A stretch of 64,000 bases of DNA from an uncultured Oleiphilaceae bacterium (GCA_913060665.1 CAJXUY010000020.1:1-64000); one strand, 5' to 3'; shown: positions 8,890-18,291, numbered from the stretch's first letter. Numbers and translations: made by a program. The notes: generated by a model not told the origin, from the sequence alone.

Positions 8890-9663
8890 ATGCGCGTAGT
8901 ATCGATTAGTGTTAACGGCCTAAAACAGGCCGCTGAAAATGGCTTTTTCGAATGGATGAAAGAGTTGGGTGCTGATGTTGTATGCGTCCAGGACCTTTTG
9001 GCGCGTACTTATGAGTTTGATGATGAGATTTTTCATCCCGAAGGTTATGAAGCGTATTTCATAGATGGCGAAAATCCAGAAGATGGTGGGGTAGGAATCT
9101 ACTCTCGTCACTTCCCTAAAGCCATTATGTATGGTTTTGCATACGAGTCTGCTGACCGTCAAGGACGCTTTATTCAGGCGGACTTTGATAACGTGAGTGT
9201 TGCCGCTATGTTGGCACCATGTGCGTTAGGCAATGATGATAAACAGGCCGAAAAAGATGGTTTTATGAATGCCTTTATGGAGCACTTGCAAAAAACGCTT
9301 CGAAAGCGCAGGCAGTTTATCTTTTGTGCCAATATGCAGACGGCTCATTTGGTGACAGATGCCAGCAGCAAATATCACAAGCTAGAAGTATCCGGCTTTT
9401 TGCCTCATGAGCGAGCTTGGTTTGATGAGGTCTTTGATTCTCTAGATTATGTCGATGCATTCCGCGAAGTGAACAAAGAGAAGAAGCAATACACGTGGTG
9501 GCCTGAGTGGGCGAAAGGTTGGCGAAAGCAGGCGGGCTGGCGTACTGATTACCAGATCGTGACCCCTGGCTTACGCAACGTTATTCTAGATGGTTATATT
9601 GAATCAGGCACGCGCTTTTCGGACCATGCGCCCGTTATCATGGATTATGATATCGAAATGTAG
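8890..9663 (+). CDS. crc: catabolite repression control protein Crc
   Basis: The protein has 257 residues with an exonuclease III (EEP) fold. It aligns over its length with Pseudomonas Crc as I remember it, for example GGVGIYSR, GRFIQADFDNVS, LPHERAWFDEVF and the SDHAPVIMDYD end. The catalytic pieces of true exonuclease III are degenerate: the Asp-x-Asn site reads FCANMQTAH, and the early Glu is QD. This matches Crc, which is not a nuclease but helps Hfq repress mRNAs with A-rich motifs. The pyrE-crc-rph order also supports Crc. The start is ATG after AAGGGGC. Confidence 0.9.
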   Translation: MRVVSISVNGLKQAAENGFFEWMKELGADVVCVQDLLARTYEFDDEIFHPEGYEAYFIDGENPEDGGVGIYSRHFPKAIMYGFAYESADRQGRFIQADFDNVSVAAMLAPCALGNDDKQAEKDGFMNAFMEHLQKTLRKRRQFIFCANMQTAHLVTDASSKYHKLEVSGFLPHERAWFDEVFDSLDYVDAFREVNKEKKQYTWWPEWAKGWRKQAGWRTDYQIVTPGLRNVILDGYIESGTRFSDHAPVIMDYDIEM

Positions 9664-9687
9664 TCGGCTGGTTTCACCACATAGATA

Positions 9688-9717
9688 TAAAAAAGAGACC
9701 TGAGGGCCTCTTTTTTG
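9688..9717. terminator. bidirectional terminator crc/rph
   Basis: The stem AAAAAAGAG / CTCTTTTTT has an inner CC / GG pair and flanking A and T runs. It lies between convergent crc and rph. Confidence 0.85.
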
Positions 9718-9742
9718 TTGGGGCGTTAATATTTAGAGCGCT

Positions 9743-10459
9743 TTACTCAGCAAGCGCCGCTTGCTGAAGTTCAAACAACTCCTCAATACCCTTCTTAGCT
9801 AGTTTCAACATAGCATCAAATTCATCCTGATTGAATGACTCACCTTCTGCCGTGCCCTGTACTTCAATGAACCCGCCTTTGTCGGTCATGACGACGTTCA
9901 TGTCGGTTTCAGCAGCAGAATCTTCTGGGTAATCAAGATCGAGAACCGGGTGTCCTTCATAGATACCAACAGAAATTGCGCCGATCATCTGCTTTAATGG
10001 AGACTTATTGAGCTTTCCTTTTTCAACTAAGCCTTGAAGTGCATCGGCAAGTGCAACACAAGCCCCAGTAATTGAAGCGGTTCGTGTGCCGCCATCGGCT
10101 TGAATTACGTCGCAATCAATGGATATTTGTCTCTCACCCAACGCTTCTAAATCAACCGCAGCTCGCAAAGAACGGCCAATGAGTCGCTGGATCTCTACGG
10201 TTCTTCCTGATTGCTTGCCTCGTGCCGCTTCTCTCGACATACGTGAGCCAGTTGATCTTGGTAGCATGCCGTACTCTGCGGTTACCCAGCCTTTACCTTG
10301 GCCTCTAAGAAAGCGAGGCACTGATTCGTCGATACTCGCGGTACAGATTACTTTGGTGTCACCAAACTCAATTAATACTGAGCCTTCAGCATGCTTGGTA
10401 TAGTTGCGAGTAATTTTAATGTCCCGGGCTTGTTCTGGTGCGCGTCCGCTAGGTCTCAT
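9743..10459 (-). CDS. rph: ribonuclease PH
   Basis: This is a phosphorolytic 3'-5' exoribonuclease that trims tRNA 3' ends. The 238-residue length equals the usual family size. Typical blocks include the N-terminal [10 protein letters not shown], the [14 protein letters not shown] motif, the [17 protein letters not shown] segment and [16 protein letters not shown] in the phosphate-binding core. There is no sign of the C-terminal frameshift known from E. coli K-12. It converges on crc and is divergent from yicC. Confidence 0.97.
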   Translation of the reverse strand: MRPSGRAPEQARDIKITRNYTKHAEGSVLIEFGDTKVICTASIDESVPRFLRGQGKGWVTAEYGMLPRSTGSRMSREAARGKQSGRTVEIQRLIGRSLRAAVDLEALGERQISIDCDVIQADGGTRTASITGACVALADALQGLVEKGKLNKSPLKQMIGAISVGIYEGHPVLDLDYPEDSAAETDMNVVMTDKGGFIEVQGTAEGESFNQDEFDAMLKLAKKGIEELFELQQAALAE

Positions 10460-10713
10460 TGAAAGTTTCCTAAAGTAGAAGGTTGGTATTGTTACCCGTT
10501 GATTTAATAAGGCTCAATTAAGGTAACGTTGAAATTGAAGCGCATTTTAGCATTTAACGGCGTTAAAAGATGAAATAATTAGATGACATGAAGGAATATT
10601 CATCCTCTCCGGTAAGCGATAGAGGTGGGTTTCTGTTGATGAACTGGGTAGAATAAATTCCAAATGGCCGGTGAATACCAGCACGTTAATGTGAGTGGTT
10701 TGAGGAGTAATGA

Positions 10714-11580
10714 ATGATTCAAAGTATGACAGCATTTGCCCGTGAGGCATCGCAGGGTGATTGGGGTACATTAACTTGGGAGATCCGGTCGGTCAATCAT
10801 CGCTATCTTGAACCACATTTTAAGTTGCCGGAAAACCTAAGAGAGATTGAGCCAAATTTAAGAGAAGGCTTGCGAAAGCATCTTAATCGCGGAAAAGTTG
10901 AATGTGCATTGCGCTGGCAACCGGTAGAGCAAAGTGGGCAAGGCTTTGATTTGAATATTGATATGGTTAAAGATATTAATCAGGCTGCTAACCAGGTGAA
11001 TCGCATCCTTGATAACCCGGCTCATCTTAATGCGCTTGAACTCCTGCAATGGCCGGGTGTTATGAAAACGGCTCAGGTTGATGCAGGACCACTCAAAAAA
11101 GCGGCGCTCGATGCTTTTGATCTTGCGCTAAAGAACTTAGTTGAGACTCGTACCCGTGAAGGAGAACAGCTTAAACCTCTGTTTGACCAACGGCTCGACG
11201 CTACTAGCGCGATCGTCACTGAGGTGCGTGAGAAACTACCTGAAATCCTCGCGGCTCAGCGAGAAAATATTCTTAGCCGTTTTGAAGATGCTAAATTAGA
11301 GCTCGACTCCGGAAGAGTAGAGCAGGAAATGGTGATGCTAGCACAAAAAACAGATGTGGCAGAAGAGCTTGATCGTCTGGACGCTCATGTAAAAGAAGTT
11401 CGTTCAGTGTTGAATAAGAAAGGGGCGATCGGCCGCCGTTTGGATTTCTTAATGCAAGAGCTTAACCGCGAAGCTAATACACTCTCTTCCAAATCGATTG
11501 TGACTGATACGACTAAGGCAGCGGTTGAGCTTAAAGTGTTAATCGAACAGATGCGTGAGCAGGTACAGAATGTAGAATAA
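10714..11580 (+). CDS. yicC: YicC family endoribonuclease
   Basis: This is a 288-residue YicC/YloC protein; the family has endoribonuclease activity and affects small RNAs in E. coli. The N-terminal MIQSMTAFAR and the C-terminal RRLDFLMQELNREANTLSSK are hallmark blocks. The start is ATG with GAGGAG 6 bases upstream. In Pseudomonas this gene is followed closely by gmk; here gmk is 10.5 kb away, so a block of other genes lies at this junction. Confidence 0.95.
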   Translation: MIQSMTAFAREASQGDWGTLTWEIRSVNHRYLEPHFKLPENLREIEPNLREGLRKHLNRGKVECALRWQPVEQSGQGFDLNIDMVKDINQAANQVNRILDNPAHLNALELLQWPGVMKTAQVDAGPLKKAALDAFDLALKNLVETRTREGEQLKPLFDQRLDATSAIVTEVREKLPEILAAQRENILSRFEDAKLELDSGRVEQEMVMLAQKTDVAEELDRLDAHVKEVRSVLNKKGAIGRRLDFLMQELNREANTLSSKSIVTDTTKAAVELKVLIEQMREQVQNVE

Positions 11581-11746
11581 GGTTTCTTGAGCTCTGTTGG
11601 CGTATTTATCGTATTGATTATAAAGTGATGATCGCTGTGTTTGGTCTATGTTCCAAAGGCAGGTAAGTCTAATTGGGTGTTGAGGTATACACCTAATAAG
11701 AAGCACGGACTTTTGCTAGCAACTATGCCTGCACTCCACTTTAAAA
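11581..11746. other. gene-poor left edge of accessory stretch
   Basis: This stretch runs from the yicC stop to the AlpA-like ORF. It contains one arm (11716-11729) of a 14-bp inverted repeat and no gene I can support. Confidence 0.4.
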
Positions 11747-11784
11747 CTAGGCTTTGCGCTTGCCCAAAATGGCATAGTTGCTAG
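11716..11784. repeat. 14-bp perfect inverted repeat, 41-base spacer
   Basis: CTAGCAACTATGCC at 11716-11729 is repeated in reverse complement at 11771-11784. The right arm lies in the coding sequence of the AlpA-like ORF and the left arm just past its stop codon. The spacer holds the final codons of that ORF. It may be a recombination scar or an RNA hairpin. Confidence 0.85.
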
Positions 11785-11896
11785 GGAGATCGCCAGCTTT
11801 AATCAGGTTGTAAATACTGCTACGGCAGAGTATCGTAGTTTCCATTACATCGCATAGACGAAGAACGCGCTTGCTACGGCTTTGATTTATTTCCAT
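11747..11896 (-). CDS. short AlpA-like HTH protein, C-terminally truncated
   Basis: This is a 49-residue ORF starting MEINQSRSKRVLRL. It contains a winged-helix/HTH region (LCDVMETTILCRSSIYNLIK) that resembles AlpA-type phage regulators (RLxEVMxxTGLSRSTIYxxI). A typical AlpA protein has about 60-70 residues and continues with a wing and a WLESEI-like tail; here the frame ends after LGKRKA. A TAGGAG site lies six bases before the ATG at 11896, so it may still be translated. AlpA proteins usually mark prophages or integrative elements. Family membership is my pattern reading. Confidence 0.6.
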   Translation of the reverse strand: MEINQSRSKRVLRLCDVMETTILCRSSIYNLIKAGDLPSNYAILGKRKA

Positions 11897-12050
11897 CATA
11901 CTCTCCTAGTTATCGGTTTATCCAGGAAGATGAAATATATCTGTATTGGTTTTGCTTCTAGATTGGCTAACGCTTTATTTATACAAAGCTAAATCTAAGA
12001 GAGCTATCAAGCAAATAAACTTCTGCACGACACGACTCTCCACCTCTTTC

Positions 12051-13364
12051 TCAAACCAAGAGTACTGCGTTTTCTCGCTTGCGCTCTGCGAGTGTTTTTT
12101 CTATCGCTAACACGGTTGTCTTGCTGAGTACTTGTTGCTCGGCAAGACTCGCAAACTGACTAATGACATCAACCACTTCTTGAATGCATTGCTGCGCATC
12201 CTTCCAAGCAGCAAAGCCTGCACTGGCCGCCAGCTTTTGCATCACTTTGAGTGGCGGTGCTTTTCCGTATCCAGCAAAGGCAGTAGCATGCTCATTAAAA
12301 GGGTGAGGGCTAAAGGTAACATCATAGAAAGGCGCAAGCTGCCAGCTGCCGTCATTCCCTTGTAAAAAGCCCCAGTTTTTACTGTGATCGTCTTGGTTCG
12401 CTGCAAATAAGTTAAAGATTGCGCGACGAAATTGAAGTTGCCCGACAGCAGGTGACTTACACAGTTGGCGACTGGCTTTAATGAGATCACTATAGTCTAA
12501 GCTAGGACTGCGAAAGTCGGCATCCAATAGGCCGCAGGCACTGTGCATATGTAGTCGCCCAGCTTTATCAAGCGCTGGTAAATAATCGAAACGCTTTATC
12601 GCTAGCCAAGCTTTAGCACCACTGCTTGTTGGCGCTGGAATTAACTGCCAGCTCGGTGGCTGACATTTTGCCTGCTCAGCCATTTGTAGGTAGACGGCTT
12701 CACACAAGCCTTCTTCATGGCCTAGTGCTAAGTTCTCCGAGGTAAACTTAACCAACCACGCCTCATCGCCAGGCTGTGCATAGGTGCGGCACTGGGTCGC
12801 GTTGTCTCCAGCAGGCATATAGATTTGTGCTTTAGGGCGAGCGCCACCTGAGCTTCCTACGGCGGCTAAGGTGGCGAGTATCTGTTGAGTATTATCATCT
12901 AAGTCGTCAGGTAGGGATTGATCAAATAACGCTTGTGCTTCCAAGCCGAGTGTTGCCAAATCAATATCTGATCGTCGATCTAATGAGAACTCCGATACAG
13001 GTGTAAAAGACAATGCCCCCATCCCTTGTTGCCCAACAAAAGCCAGCCGATCCATCGCTGTCACTTGCGCAGGTGAAATACCTTGTTGACGGAACACTCG
13101 ATCTTGCAACAATAATCCCCAGCCATCGGGAAGACTATCACTAAAAACACCGTGAACACCTTGGTGTGGCACTTTCGGTGCTTGCTGTAATCGCACATCA
13201 CCTTGAAGAGTAAAAGGGGATAAATTGCCAAACCTGCTTATATAACTTTCATTATATTGAAAGAAGGCACCTTGGCGGTTTTGAGCTAATACGCCCACCG
13301 ATACGATTTCGCCCGTTGTGAGAGTACGTTGAACATTCAGTTTTTGAATCGGTTTAAAGCTCAT
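12051..13364 (-). CDS. hipA: HipA family serine/threonine kinase toxin
   Basis: This is the toxin half of a HipBA-type module; E. coli HipA phosphorylates glutamyl-tRNA synthetase and causes growth arrest, but the target here is unknown. The 437-residue protein has the N-terminal HipA region, the glycine-rich GSSGGARPKA loop near residue 150, the catalytic NQDDHSKNWGF motif and a DFG-like APFYDVTF. All key residues appear intact. The ATG at 13364 overlaps the end of hipB by 11 bases, so translation is probably coupled; a TTG at 13370 is an alternative start. Confidence 0.9.
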   Translation of the reverse strand: MSFKPIQKLNVQRTLTTGEIVSVGVLAQNRQGAFFQYNESYISRFGNLSPFTLQGDVRLQQAPKVPHQGVHGVFSDSLPDGWGLLLQDRVFRQQGISPAQVTAMDRLAFVGQQGMGALSFTPVSEFSLDRRSDIDLATLGLEAQALFDQSLPDDLDDNTQQILATLAAVGSSGGARPKAQIYMPAGDNATQCRTYAQPGDEAWLVKFTSENLALGHEEGLCEAVYLQMAEQAKCQPPSWQLIPAPTSSGAKAWLAIKRFDYLPALDKAGRLHMHSACGLLDADFRSPSLDYSDLIKASRQLCKSPAVGQLQFRRAIFNLFAANQDDHSKNWGFLQGNDGSWQLAPFYDVTFSPHPFNEHATAFAGYGKAPPLKVMQKLAASAGFAAWKDAQQCIQEVVDVISQFASLAEQQVLSKTTVLAIEKTLAERKRENAVLLV

Positions 13365-13644
13365 CGTCAAGCACCTCTTCTATACTGGTCGGTAAAGCGG
13401 AACGGTCAGGGGGTGTTTGTGTTAGTTGATAAAGCCGGTCTAGTGAATCCAGCGACTGCCACAAAAGCAGCAGCTGGCGAAATGAAATTTGCCCGGTGAG
13501 TTCAAACTTTTTTATAGTCGAAGCAGGCACACAGCTACGCTGGGCAAGCGCCTCTCGCGATAGCCTCGCTTGTTTACGTAAGCCACGCAGGTGAGTAGCA
13601 AAGGCTTGACTTACATCGTTATCATCTAAAAGTGAAAAGTTCAT
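13354..13644 (-). CDS. hipB: HipB-type antitoxin, XRE-family HTH
   Basis: This is a 96-residue helix-turn-helix protein. The HTH covers about residues 16-55 (LRGLRKQARLSREALAQRS...ASTIKKFE). It is expected to bind HipA and repress the operon, as in E. coli. It lies directly upstream of hipA with an 11-base overlap. Near-identical TATGGAYA words just upstream form a candidate operator. The start is ATG at 13644; the ribosome site is weak. Confidence 0.85.
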   Translation of the reverse strand: MNFSLLDDNDVSQAFATHLRGLRKQARLSREALAQRSCVPASTIKKFELTGQISFRQLLLLWQSLDSLDRLYQLTQTPPDRSALPTSIEEVLDDEL

Positions 13645-13654
13645 ATGCGGACTC

Positions 13655-13717
13655 TATGGACATAATAGTATCTATTATAGATGTATTTAGCGATATATGG
13701 ATACAATGATGTCCATA
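13655..13717. promoter_or_regulatory. candidate HipB operator cluster
   Basis: TATGGACAT at 13655-13663 and its reverse complement ATGTCCATA at 13709-13717 form a perfect 9-bp inverted repeat. A related TATGGATA lies at 13697-13704. They sit 11-73 bases upstream of the hipB start, where an autoregulatory operator is expected. Binding by HipB is inferred. Confidence 0.55.
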
Positions 13718-13889
13718 AATACATGATCAACAAACACATATCGAGATAAGTATGCTAAAAACTGATACGTTGCGTCAGAAAATGAATTTAAGTTAGGGTC
13801 GTTAATCGCCTAGTAGTCCCGTATCGGAGGAGTGAACCGCTAGGGTTAAATTGGTGGGCCGTTATTCTTGGTAGTCTGCTTAATAGCTA

Positions 13890-14837
13890 TTATCTATGGT
13901 GTTGGGCAGATGGGGCTACCATTGAACTGGAATGCTGTTTTAGAAATGCGAGCCCCATGTTAACACCCATCGTATAATCCTTGTTTAACGACTCATAGCT
14001 ACTCCCCACCAAGCTGCTGGAAAGGCTTTTTTCTGGAAATACCTGTATAACCTGAACACCTTCAGGCGGATTATCTATAAAGCTAAGTGTTTTTTGGTAG
14101 GCATTCTCGTGATGAGTAATTAAATCTATCACTTTTGGACAACGGTTTGAGTTACAAACCCAAGACTTTAACTTATGCGCCCAAGGAGACTGAGCGCTGA
14201 AGTCTTTCGGCACAGTTCGAATGGCAATTATCTTCTTAGCGCCTCGTCGGTAGGCTTCTTCTACCGGCAAAGGTGCTGATAATCCTCCATCAACATAATA
14301 CTCCTGTCCAATTTTGACGCCTTTCTTGTATAAAATAGGCAGCGCACTTGATGCCTTTAACATGGTCAACCAGTTGTCTGCTTTTGGTTCAAAGAATTCA
14401 GCTCGACGGTCAGAGACCTTTGTTGCTGAAAATAGAAGCCGGCGGGCTTTAAGTCTAGTGAGTGCGCAATCAACATTTAGATTATGTTCGTGCTGCTCAA
14501 CTTGGCTAAAGTACCAATCTAAATCGACCGCGCTCCTACCTACTAATGCTCGGTGAAACTTAAAAAAGTTCGAGTGTTTTGAAAGTTGCATGATAGAGCG
14601 CTGGCCAAACCCTTTTTGACAGGCCATATAGCTAGATAAGTTTTGTGCTCCGGCAGACGTTCCAATAAGCAGGTCAAAGGGGTTAAACCCTTTATATAGC
14701 CAGCTATCGAGTACTCCTGCTGTAAAAATTCCGCGCTGTCCTCCTCCCTCGGCAACAAGCGCAGTATTTGATAGCGGTAGAGTGGGCAAACAGCTATTTG
14801 AGCCAGCGGTTGCCAGAGCGTTTTGTAGCGTCATCAT
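13890..14837 (-). CDS. yjjU: YjjU-like patatin phospholipase
   Basis: This is a patatin-fold lipid acyl hydrolase of about 315 residues. The oxyanion loop GGGQRG, the nucleophile elbow GTSAG and the catalytic Asp in VDGGLSAP are all present, so it should be active. It follows E. coli YjjU closely (ALVAEGGGQRGIFTAGVLD, NPFDLLIGTSAGAQNLS). I chose the ATG at 14837, which has an AGGG 9 bases upstream; the frame is open to a TTG at 14882. The C-terminus (KQHSSSMVAPSAQHHR) is shorter than that of E. coli. It sits just after ahpF on the same strand. Confidence 0.85.
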   Translation of the reverse strand: MMTLQNALATAGSNSCLPTLPLSNTALVAEGGGQRGIFTAGVLDSWLYKGFNPFDLLIGTSAGAQNLSSYMACQKGFGQRSIMQLSKHSNFFKFHRALVGRSAVDLDWYFSQVEQHEHNLNVDCALTRLKARRLLFSATKVSDRRAEFFEPKADNWLTMLKASSALPILYKKGVKIGQEYYVDGGLSAPLPVEEAYRRGAKKIIAIRTVPKDFSAQSPWAHKLKSWVCNSNRCPKVIDLITHHENAYQKTLSFIDNPPEGVQVIQVFPEKSLSSSLVGSSYESLNKDYTMGVNMGLAFLKQHSSSMVAPSAQHHR

Positions 14838-14908
14838 AGTAAGCACCCTATCTTTTCCTATTAGCGTTTGGCTATTCTTCAAAAAGCATTCTTATAACTC
14901 AAACATCG

Positions 14909-16522
14909 TTACGATGCTATTGCGGTACTTTCTGAATTTTCCTCGTTAAATAATGCTTCAAGTCTGTCACTTTCAGTGAGTAAGTACTCAAAAGAAGATA
15001 GTGATGCTTTTGCGCCTTCACCCATAGAAATAACAATTTGTTTATAGGGTACGGTAGTGACATCCCCGCACGCGAAAACCCCATTTTCGGAGGTTTGGCA
15101 CTTTTCATTAATGACTATCTCTCCAAACCGGGTGCGTTCAACAAGGTCACCTAAGAAGCTACTATTAGGAACCAAACCAATCTGAACAAATACACCTTCT
15201 AGATTGAGACTCTGGACCTCTTCGGTAGCGCGGTCTACATATTCAATGGCATTTACTTTGCCATTTTTTGCTTTTATTTCTTTGGTGATTACATTTTTGT
15301 AGATACTGATATTGTCTTTTGAATACGCTTTATTCACTAATACCTGGTCAGCTTTCAGTTCTGGCATAAATTCAAAGACAGCAACAGATTTCACAATTCC
15401 AGCTAAATCTAGGGCGGCCTCGATACCCGAGTTACCACCTCCAATCACCGCTACATCTTTACCTTTAAAAAACGGGCCGTCACAGTGAGGGCAGTAAGCC
15501 ACACCATTACCTATATTTTCTTTTTCACCCGGTACGCCAAGCTCTCTCCACTTTGCGCCAGTAGCAATAATTAACGTTTTGGAATAAACCTGTTCACCTG
15601 AAGAGAGCGTAATGACCTTAATGTCACCTTGCTTAACATCAGTCACTTTTAAGTACTCTTTAATAGTAATATCGTACTCATTCATGTGAGACTGTAGAGC
15701 GCCTGATAATTCAGGCCCTGTTGTTTTGGTTACTGAAATCAAGTTTTCAATATCCATGGTGTCTTTGACCTGGCCGCCTACGCGATCAGTAATCAAGGTT
15801 ACTTTTAGCCCTTTTCTTGCGCTGTAAATTGCTGCACTAACACCCGCAGGTCCTCCCCCTATAATGGTGACATCTTGTAGTGGAAGCATCTCACTCTTAT
15901 TGGTTTGGGATAAATTGGGAGCGCGCTGCATTAACTTGTCAATCAATTGTGCTGTGTCTACCTTACCATTGGCGAATAACTCTCCATTGAGGTAAACACT
16001 GGGTACGCCCTGTATATCTCGCTCTTTAATTAGGTCAGGGTAAAAGCCCCCGTCAATCATTTCAGTGCTAATATTGGTGTTTAATACCGCAAATTGATTG
16101 AGAGATTGCACGACATCCGGACAGTTATGGCAGCTTAAGCTAATGAATACTTCAAATTTTAGCTCTTCCTGCACACCTGTAATGATATTTTTGACACTGT
16201 CATCAAGCTTTAAGGCTGTACCCGACACGTGCAGAATAGCTAAAATTAATGAGTTAAATTCATGGCCACTGGGTATACCTGAAAACCGAATTCCAGTATC
16301 GATATTGTCTGCTTCAATAAGAAAGCTGACAGGGCTGCGTAATACTCCGGCCATATCCCGTTCTTCAAATTGAATATTGTCACTTACTTCAGCGATGCCT
16401 GATAAGAAATTTATTAGTTCTGGTCGTTTACTGTGTACACCCGTTTGCAAGACAAAAGTCACCTTGTTTTGCATGGACTGGGTGTAGCTTTTTACTGCTT
16501 GTAATATATCATTTGTTAACAT
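14909..16522 (-). CDS. ahpF: alkyl hydroperoxide reductase subunit F
   Basis: This flavoprotein passes electrons from NADH to AhpC. Its 537 residues hold an N-terminal double thioredoxin-like domain with C131-HN-C134, an FAD-binding GGGPAG motif, the CPHC redox pair of the thioredoxin-reductase-like part and a GGGNSG NAD(P) site. The start is ATG with GGAG 8 bases upstream. ahpC lies 99 bases upstream on the same strand, separated by a strong stem-loop that may lower ahpF expression relative to ahpC. Confidence 0.96.
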   Translation of the reverse strand: MLTNDILQAVKSYTQSMQNKVTFVLQTGVHSKRPELINFLSGIAEVSDNIQFEERDMAGVLRSPVSFLIEADNIDTGIRFSGIPSGHEFNSLILAILHVSGTALKLDDSVKNIITGVQEELKFEVFISLSCHNCPDVVQSLNQFAVLNTNISTEMIDGGFYPDLIKERDIQGVPSVYLNGELFANGKVDTAQLIDKLMQRAPNLSQTNKSEMLPLQDVTIIGGGPAGVSAAIYSARKGLKVTLITDRVGGQVKDTMDIENLISVTKTTGPELSGALQSHMNEYDITIKEYLKVTDVKQGDIKVITLSSGEQVYSKTLIIATGAKWRELGVPGEKENIGNGVAYCPHCDGPFFKGKDVAVIGGGNSGIEAALDLAGIVKSVAVFEFMPELKADQVLVNKAYSKDNISIYKNVITKEIKAKNGKVNAIEYVDRATEEVQSLNLEGVFVQIGLVPNSSFLGDLVERTRFGEIVINEKCQTSENGVFACGDVTTVPYKQIVISMGEGAKASLSSFEYLLTESDRLEALFNEENSESTAIAS

Positions 16523-16554
16523 ATCTATGCTCCTGCCATGTGATAACTTTTGTG

Positions 16555-16596
16555 TTAAATCAGACTCTAAGATAAAGACCTCAGAGTCTGATTTAA
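16555..16596 (-). terminator. stem-loop between ahpC and ahpF
   Basis: A perfect 14-bp inverted repeat (TTAAATCAGACTCT / AGAGTCTGATTTAA) has a 14-base loop. There is no long T-run, so it probably attenuates or protects the ahpC 3' end instead of fully stopping transcription into ahpF. Confidence 0.7.
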
Positions 16597-16621
16597 ATGA
16601 CCACTAGTAGTACGAATACTC

Positions 16622-17185
16622 TTAGATTTTTCCGACTAAATCCAAAGATGGTGCTAGTGTTTCTTCACCTTCTTTCCATGCCGCAGGACATACTTCACCT
16701 GGATGTGCTGCCACATATTGCGCGGCTTTGATTTTACGCAATAAGTCTTCTGCATCACGGCCAATGCCTTCAGCTGTAATTTCCATTGCCTGGATAACGC
16801 CTTCTGGATCGACAATAAATGTACCGCGATCTGCCAAGCCTTGACCTTCACGCATTACTTCAAAGTTACGCGTGATTTGGCCTGTGGGGTCACCGATCAT
16901 GGTGTATTGAATTTTTCCAATCGTATCTGAAGACTCGTGCCAAGCTTTGTGGCTAAAATGTGTGTCGGTAGATACTGAGTAGATCTCTACACCACGATTT
17001 TTAAACTCCTCGTAATTATCCGCTAAGTCACCTAGTTCCGTTGGGCATACAAAGGTAAAATCAGCAGGATAAAAGAAAAATATCGACCACTTACCATTAA
17101 GGTCTTGATCGGATACTTCAATGAATTCACCGCTTTTAAACGCAGTAGCATTGAAGGGTTTAATTTGAGTATTGATAAGTGCCAT
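16622..17185 (-). CDS. ahpC: alkyl hydroperoxide reductase peroxidase subunit
   Basis: This is a typical 2-Cys peroxiredoxin of 187 residues, the same length as E. coli AhpC. The peroxidatic Cys47 lies in FTFVCPTE and the resolving Cys166 in EVCPAAW. It reduces hydrogen peroxide and organic peroxides using AhpF. The start is ATG with AAGGAG 7 bases upstream. It is divergent from an oxyR gene, with an OxyR-like box in the 149-base gap. Confidence 0.98.
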   Translation of the reverse strand: MALINTQIKPFNATAFKSGEFIEVSDQDLNGKWSIFFFYPADFTFVCPTELGDLADNYEEFKNRGVEIYSVSTDTHFSHKAWHESSDTIGKIQYTMIGDPTGQITRNFEVMREGQGLADRGTFIVDPEGVIQAMEITAEGIGRDAEDLLRKIKAAQYVAAHPGEVCPAAWKEGEETLAPSLDLVGKI

Positions 17186-17236
17186 GATGGACTCCTTATT
17201 GGGGTTCGAATGAATATGTTGTTTTCGAGATCTAAT

Positions 17237-17272
17237 ATAGATACTTTCTATGAATCTATAAAGTGGATTAAT
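17237..17272. promoter_or_regulatory. candidate OxyR box upstream of ahpC/oxyR
   Basis: ATAGATACTTTCTAT at 17237-17251 fits the ATAG-N7-CTAT OxyR half-site. A weaker copy (ATAAAGTGGATTAAT) follows at 17258-17272, with near-normal spacing. The location between ahpC and oxyR supports control of both genes. Confidence 0.6.
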
Positions 17273-17334
17273 TCTATTGTTATGTTCAGTTTAATAGATT
17301 GATCTAAGGGGCCGAGAAATCAAGCGGGGGGATT

Positions 17335-18222
17335 ATGATATCGACTAAGCAGCTTTATTATGCACTTGCAGTAGAAAAGACATTACATTTTAAAAAAGCA
17401 GCTGAGAGCTGCAATATCAGTCAATCAGCGCTTAGTACAGCGTTGGGTGAACTGGAAAAGCAGTTGGGTTTACAAATATTCGAACGCGATAATAAAAAAG
17501 TTCTAGTGACACCGGTGGGGCAAGAGATTCTCGATAAAGCACGCAGTATCATATTACAAGTTGGGGAGCTACAACACCTTGCTGACGAACAACAGTCGCC
17601 TTTGAGCTTCCCTATATCTGTGGGTGTTATTCCTACGATAGCACCCTATTTACTGCCAAATTTGTTCCCAGTTCTTGATTCTCTCTACCCTAAAGCCCAG
17701 CTTAATATTGTTGAAGAGCAATCACATATTTTGGTTGATATGGTTAGGCGTGGGGAAATTGATACCGCTATTTTGGCAATGCCCTTTCCTTGTGAGGGAC
17801 TCATCACACTTGAATTCTGGCAAGAAGATTTCTATTGGATCGCACTAAAGGGTGAGAGGCATACCAATCAAAAGGAGATCACCAGTAACGAGTTAACTCA
17901 TAGCAAACTCATGTTGCTAAAAGAGGGGCACTGTTTGAAAGATCACATTCTTGCTGCTTGTAAGCTGCCGGAGCAAACCGCTAACCATGGCTTCGGTGCT
18001 ACGAGCCTAAACACATTGGTGCAAATGGTTTTGGGTAAAATGGGGACAACTCTTATTCCGAGCATGGCGTTAGAGCAACTAACGCTTCAAAACAAAGCAT
18101 TGTCAGCGGTCCATCTAAATGAATCTAGCCCGCATCGCCGTATCGCATTTATTATTCGACCTAATTACACTCGTATGTCGAGTATTGAAGCGCTTATTCA
18201 GATGTGTAAAGAGGCGCTGTAG
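17335..18222 (+). CDS. oxyR: OxyR-type LysR regulator, copy divergent from ahpCF
   Basis: This is a 295-residue LysR-family activator. The HTH is at about residues 1-60. The redox pair is intact: Cys200 and Cys209 in GHCLKDHILAAC, with the same eight-residue spacing as Cys199/Cys208 of E. coli OxyR. This strongly suggests a peroxide sensor for ahpCF. Its sequence is clearly different from the second OxyR at 26878, which has the Pseudomonas-like form. The start is ATG; GGGGGG lies immediately upstream. Confidence 0.88.
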   Translation: MISTKQLYYALAVEKTLHFKKAAESCNISQSALSTALGELEKQLGLQIFERDNKKVLVTPVGQEILDKARSIILQVGELQHLADEQQSPLSFPISVGVIPTIAPYLLPNLFPVLDSLYPKAQLNIVEEQSHILVDMVRRGEIDTAILAMPFPCEGLITLEFWQEDFYWIALKGERHTNQKEITSNELTHSKLMLLKEGHCLKDHILAACKLPEQTANHGFGATSLNTLVQMVLGKMGTTLIPSMALEQLTLQNKALSAVHLNESSPHRRIAFIIRPNYTRMSSIEALIQMCKEAL

Positions 18223-18291
18223 AAGATTGTACGATAGAAAAAGTTGAACATAGCATTATTAGCGGCTCGCTATTTGCCCGTTACGCACGTT

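Noticed and set aside
16555-16596. Full transcription terminator between ahpC and ahpF
   Set aside because: The stem is strong but the T-run is poor and ahpF needs transcript from the ahpC promoter; attenuation fits better.
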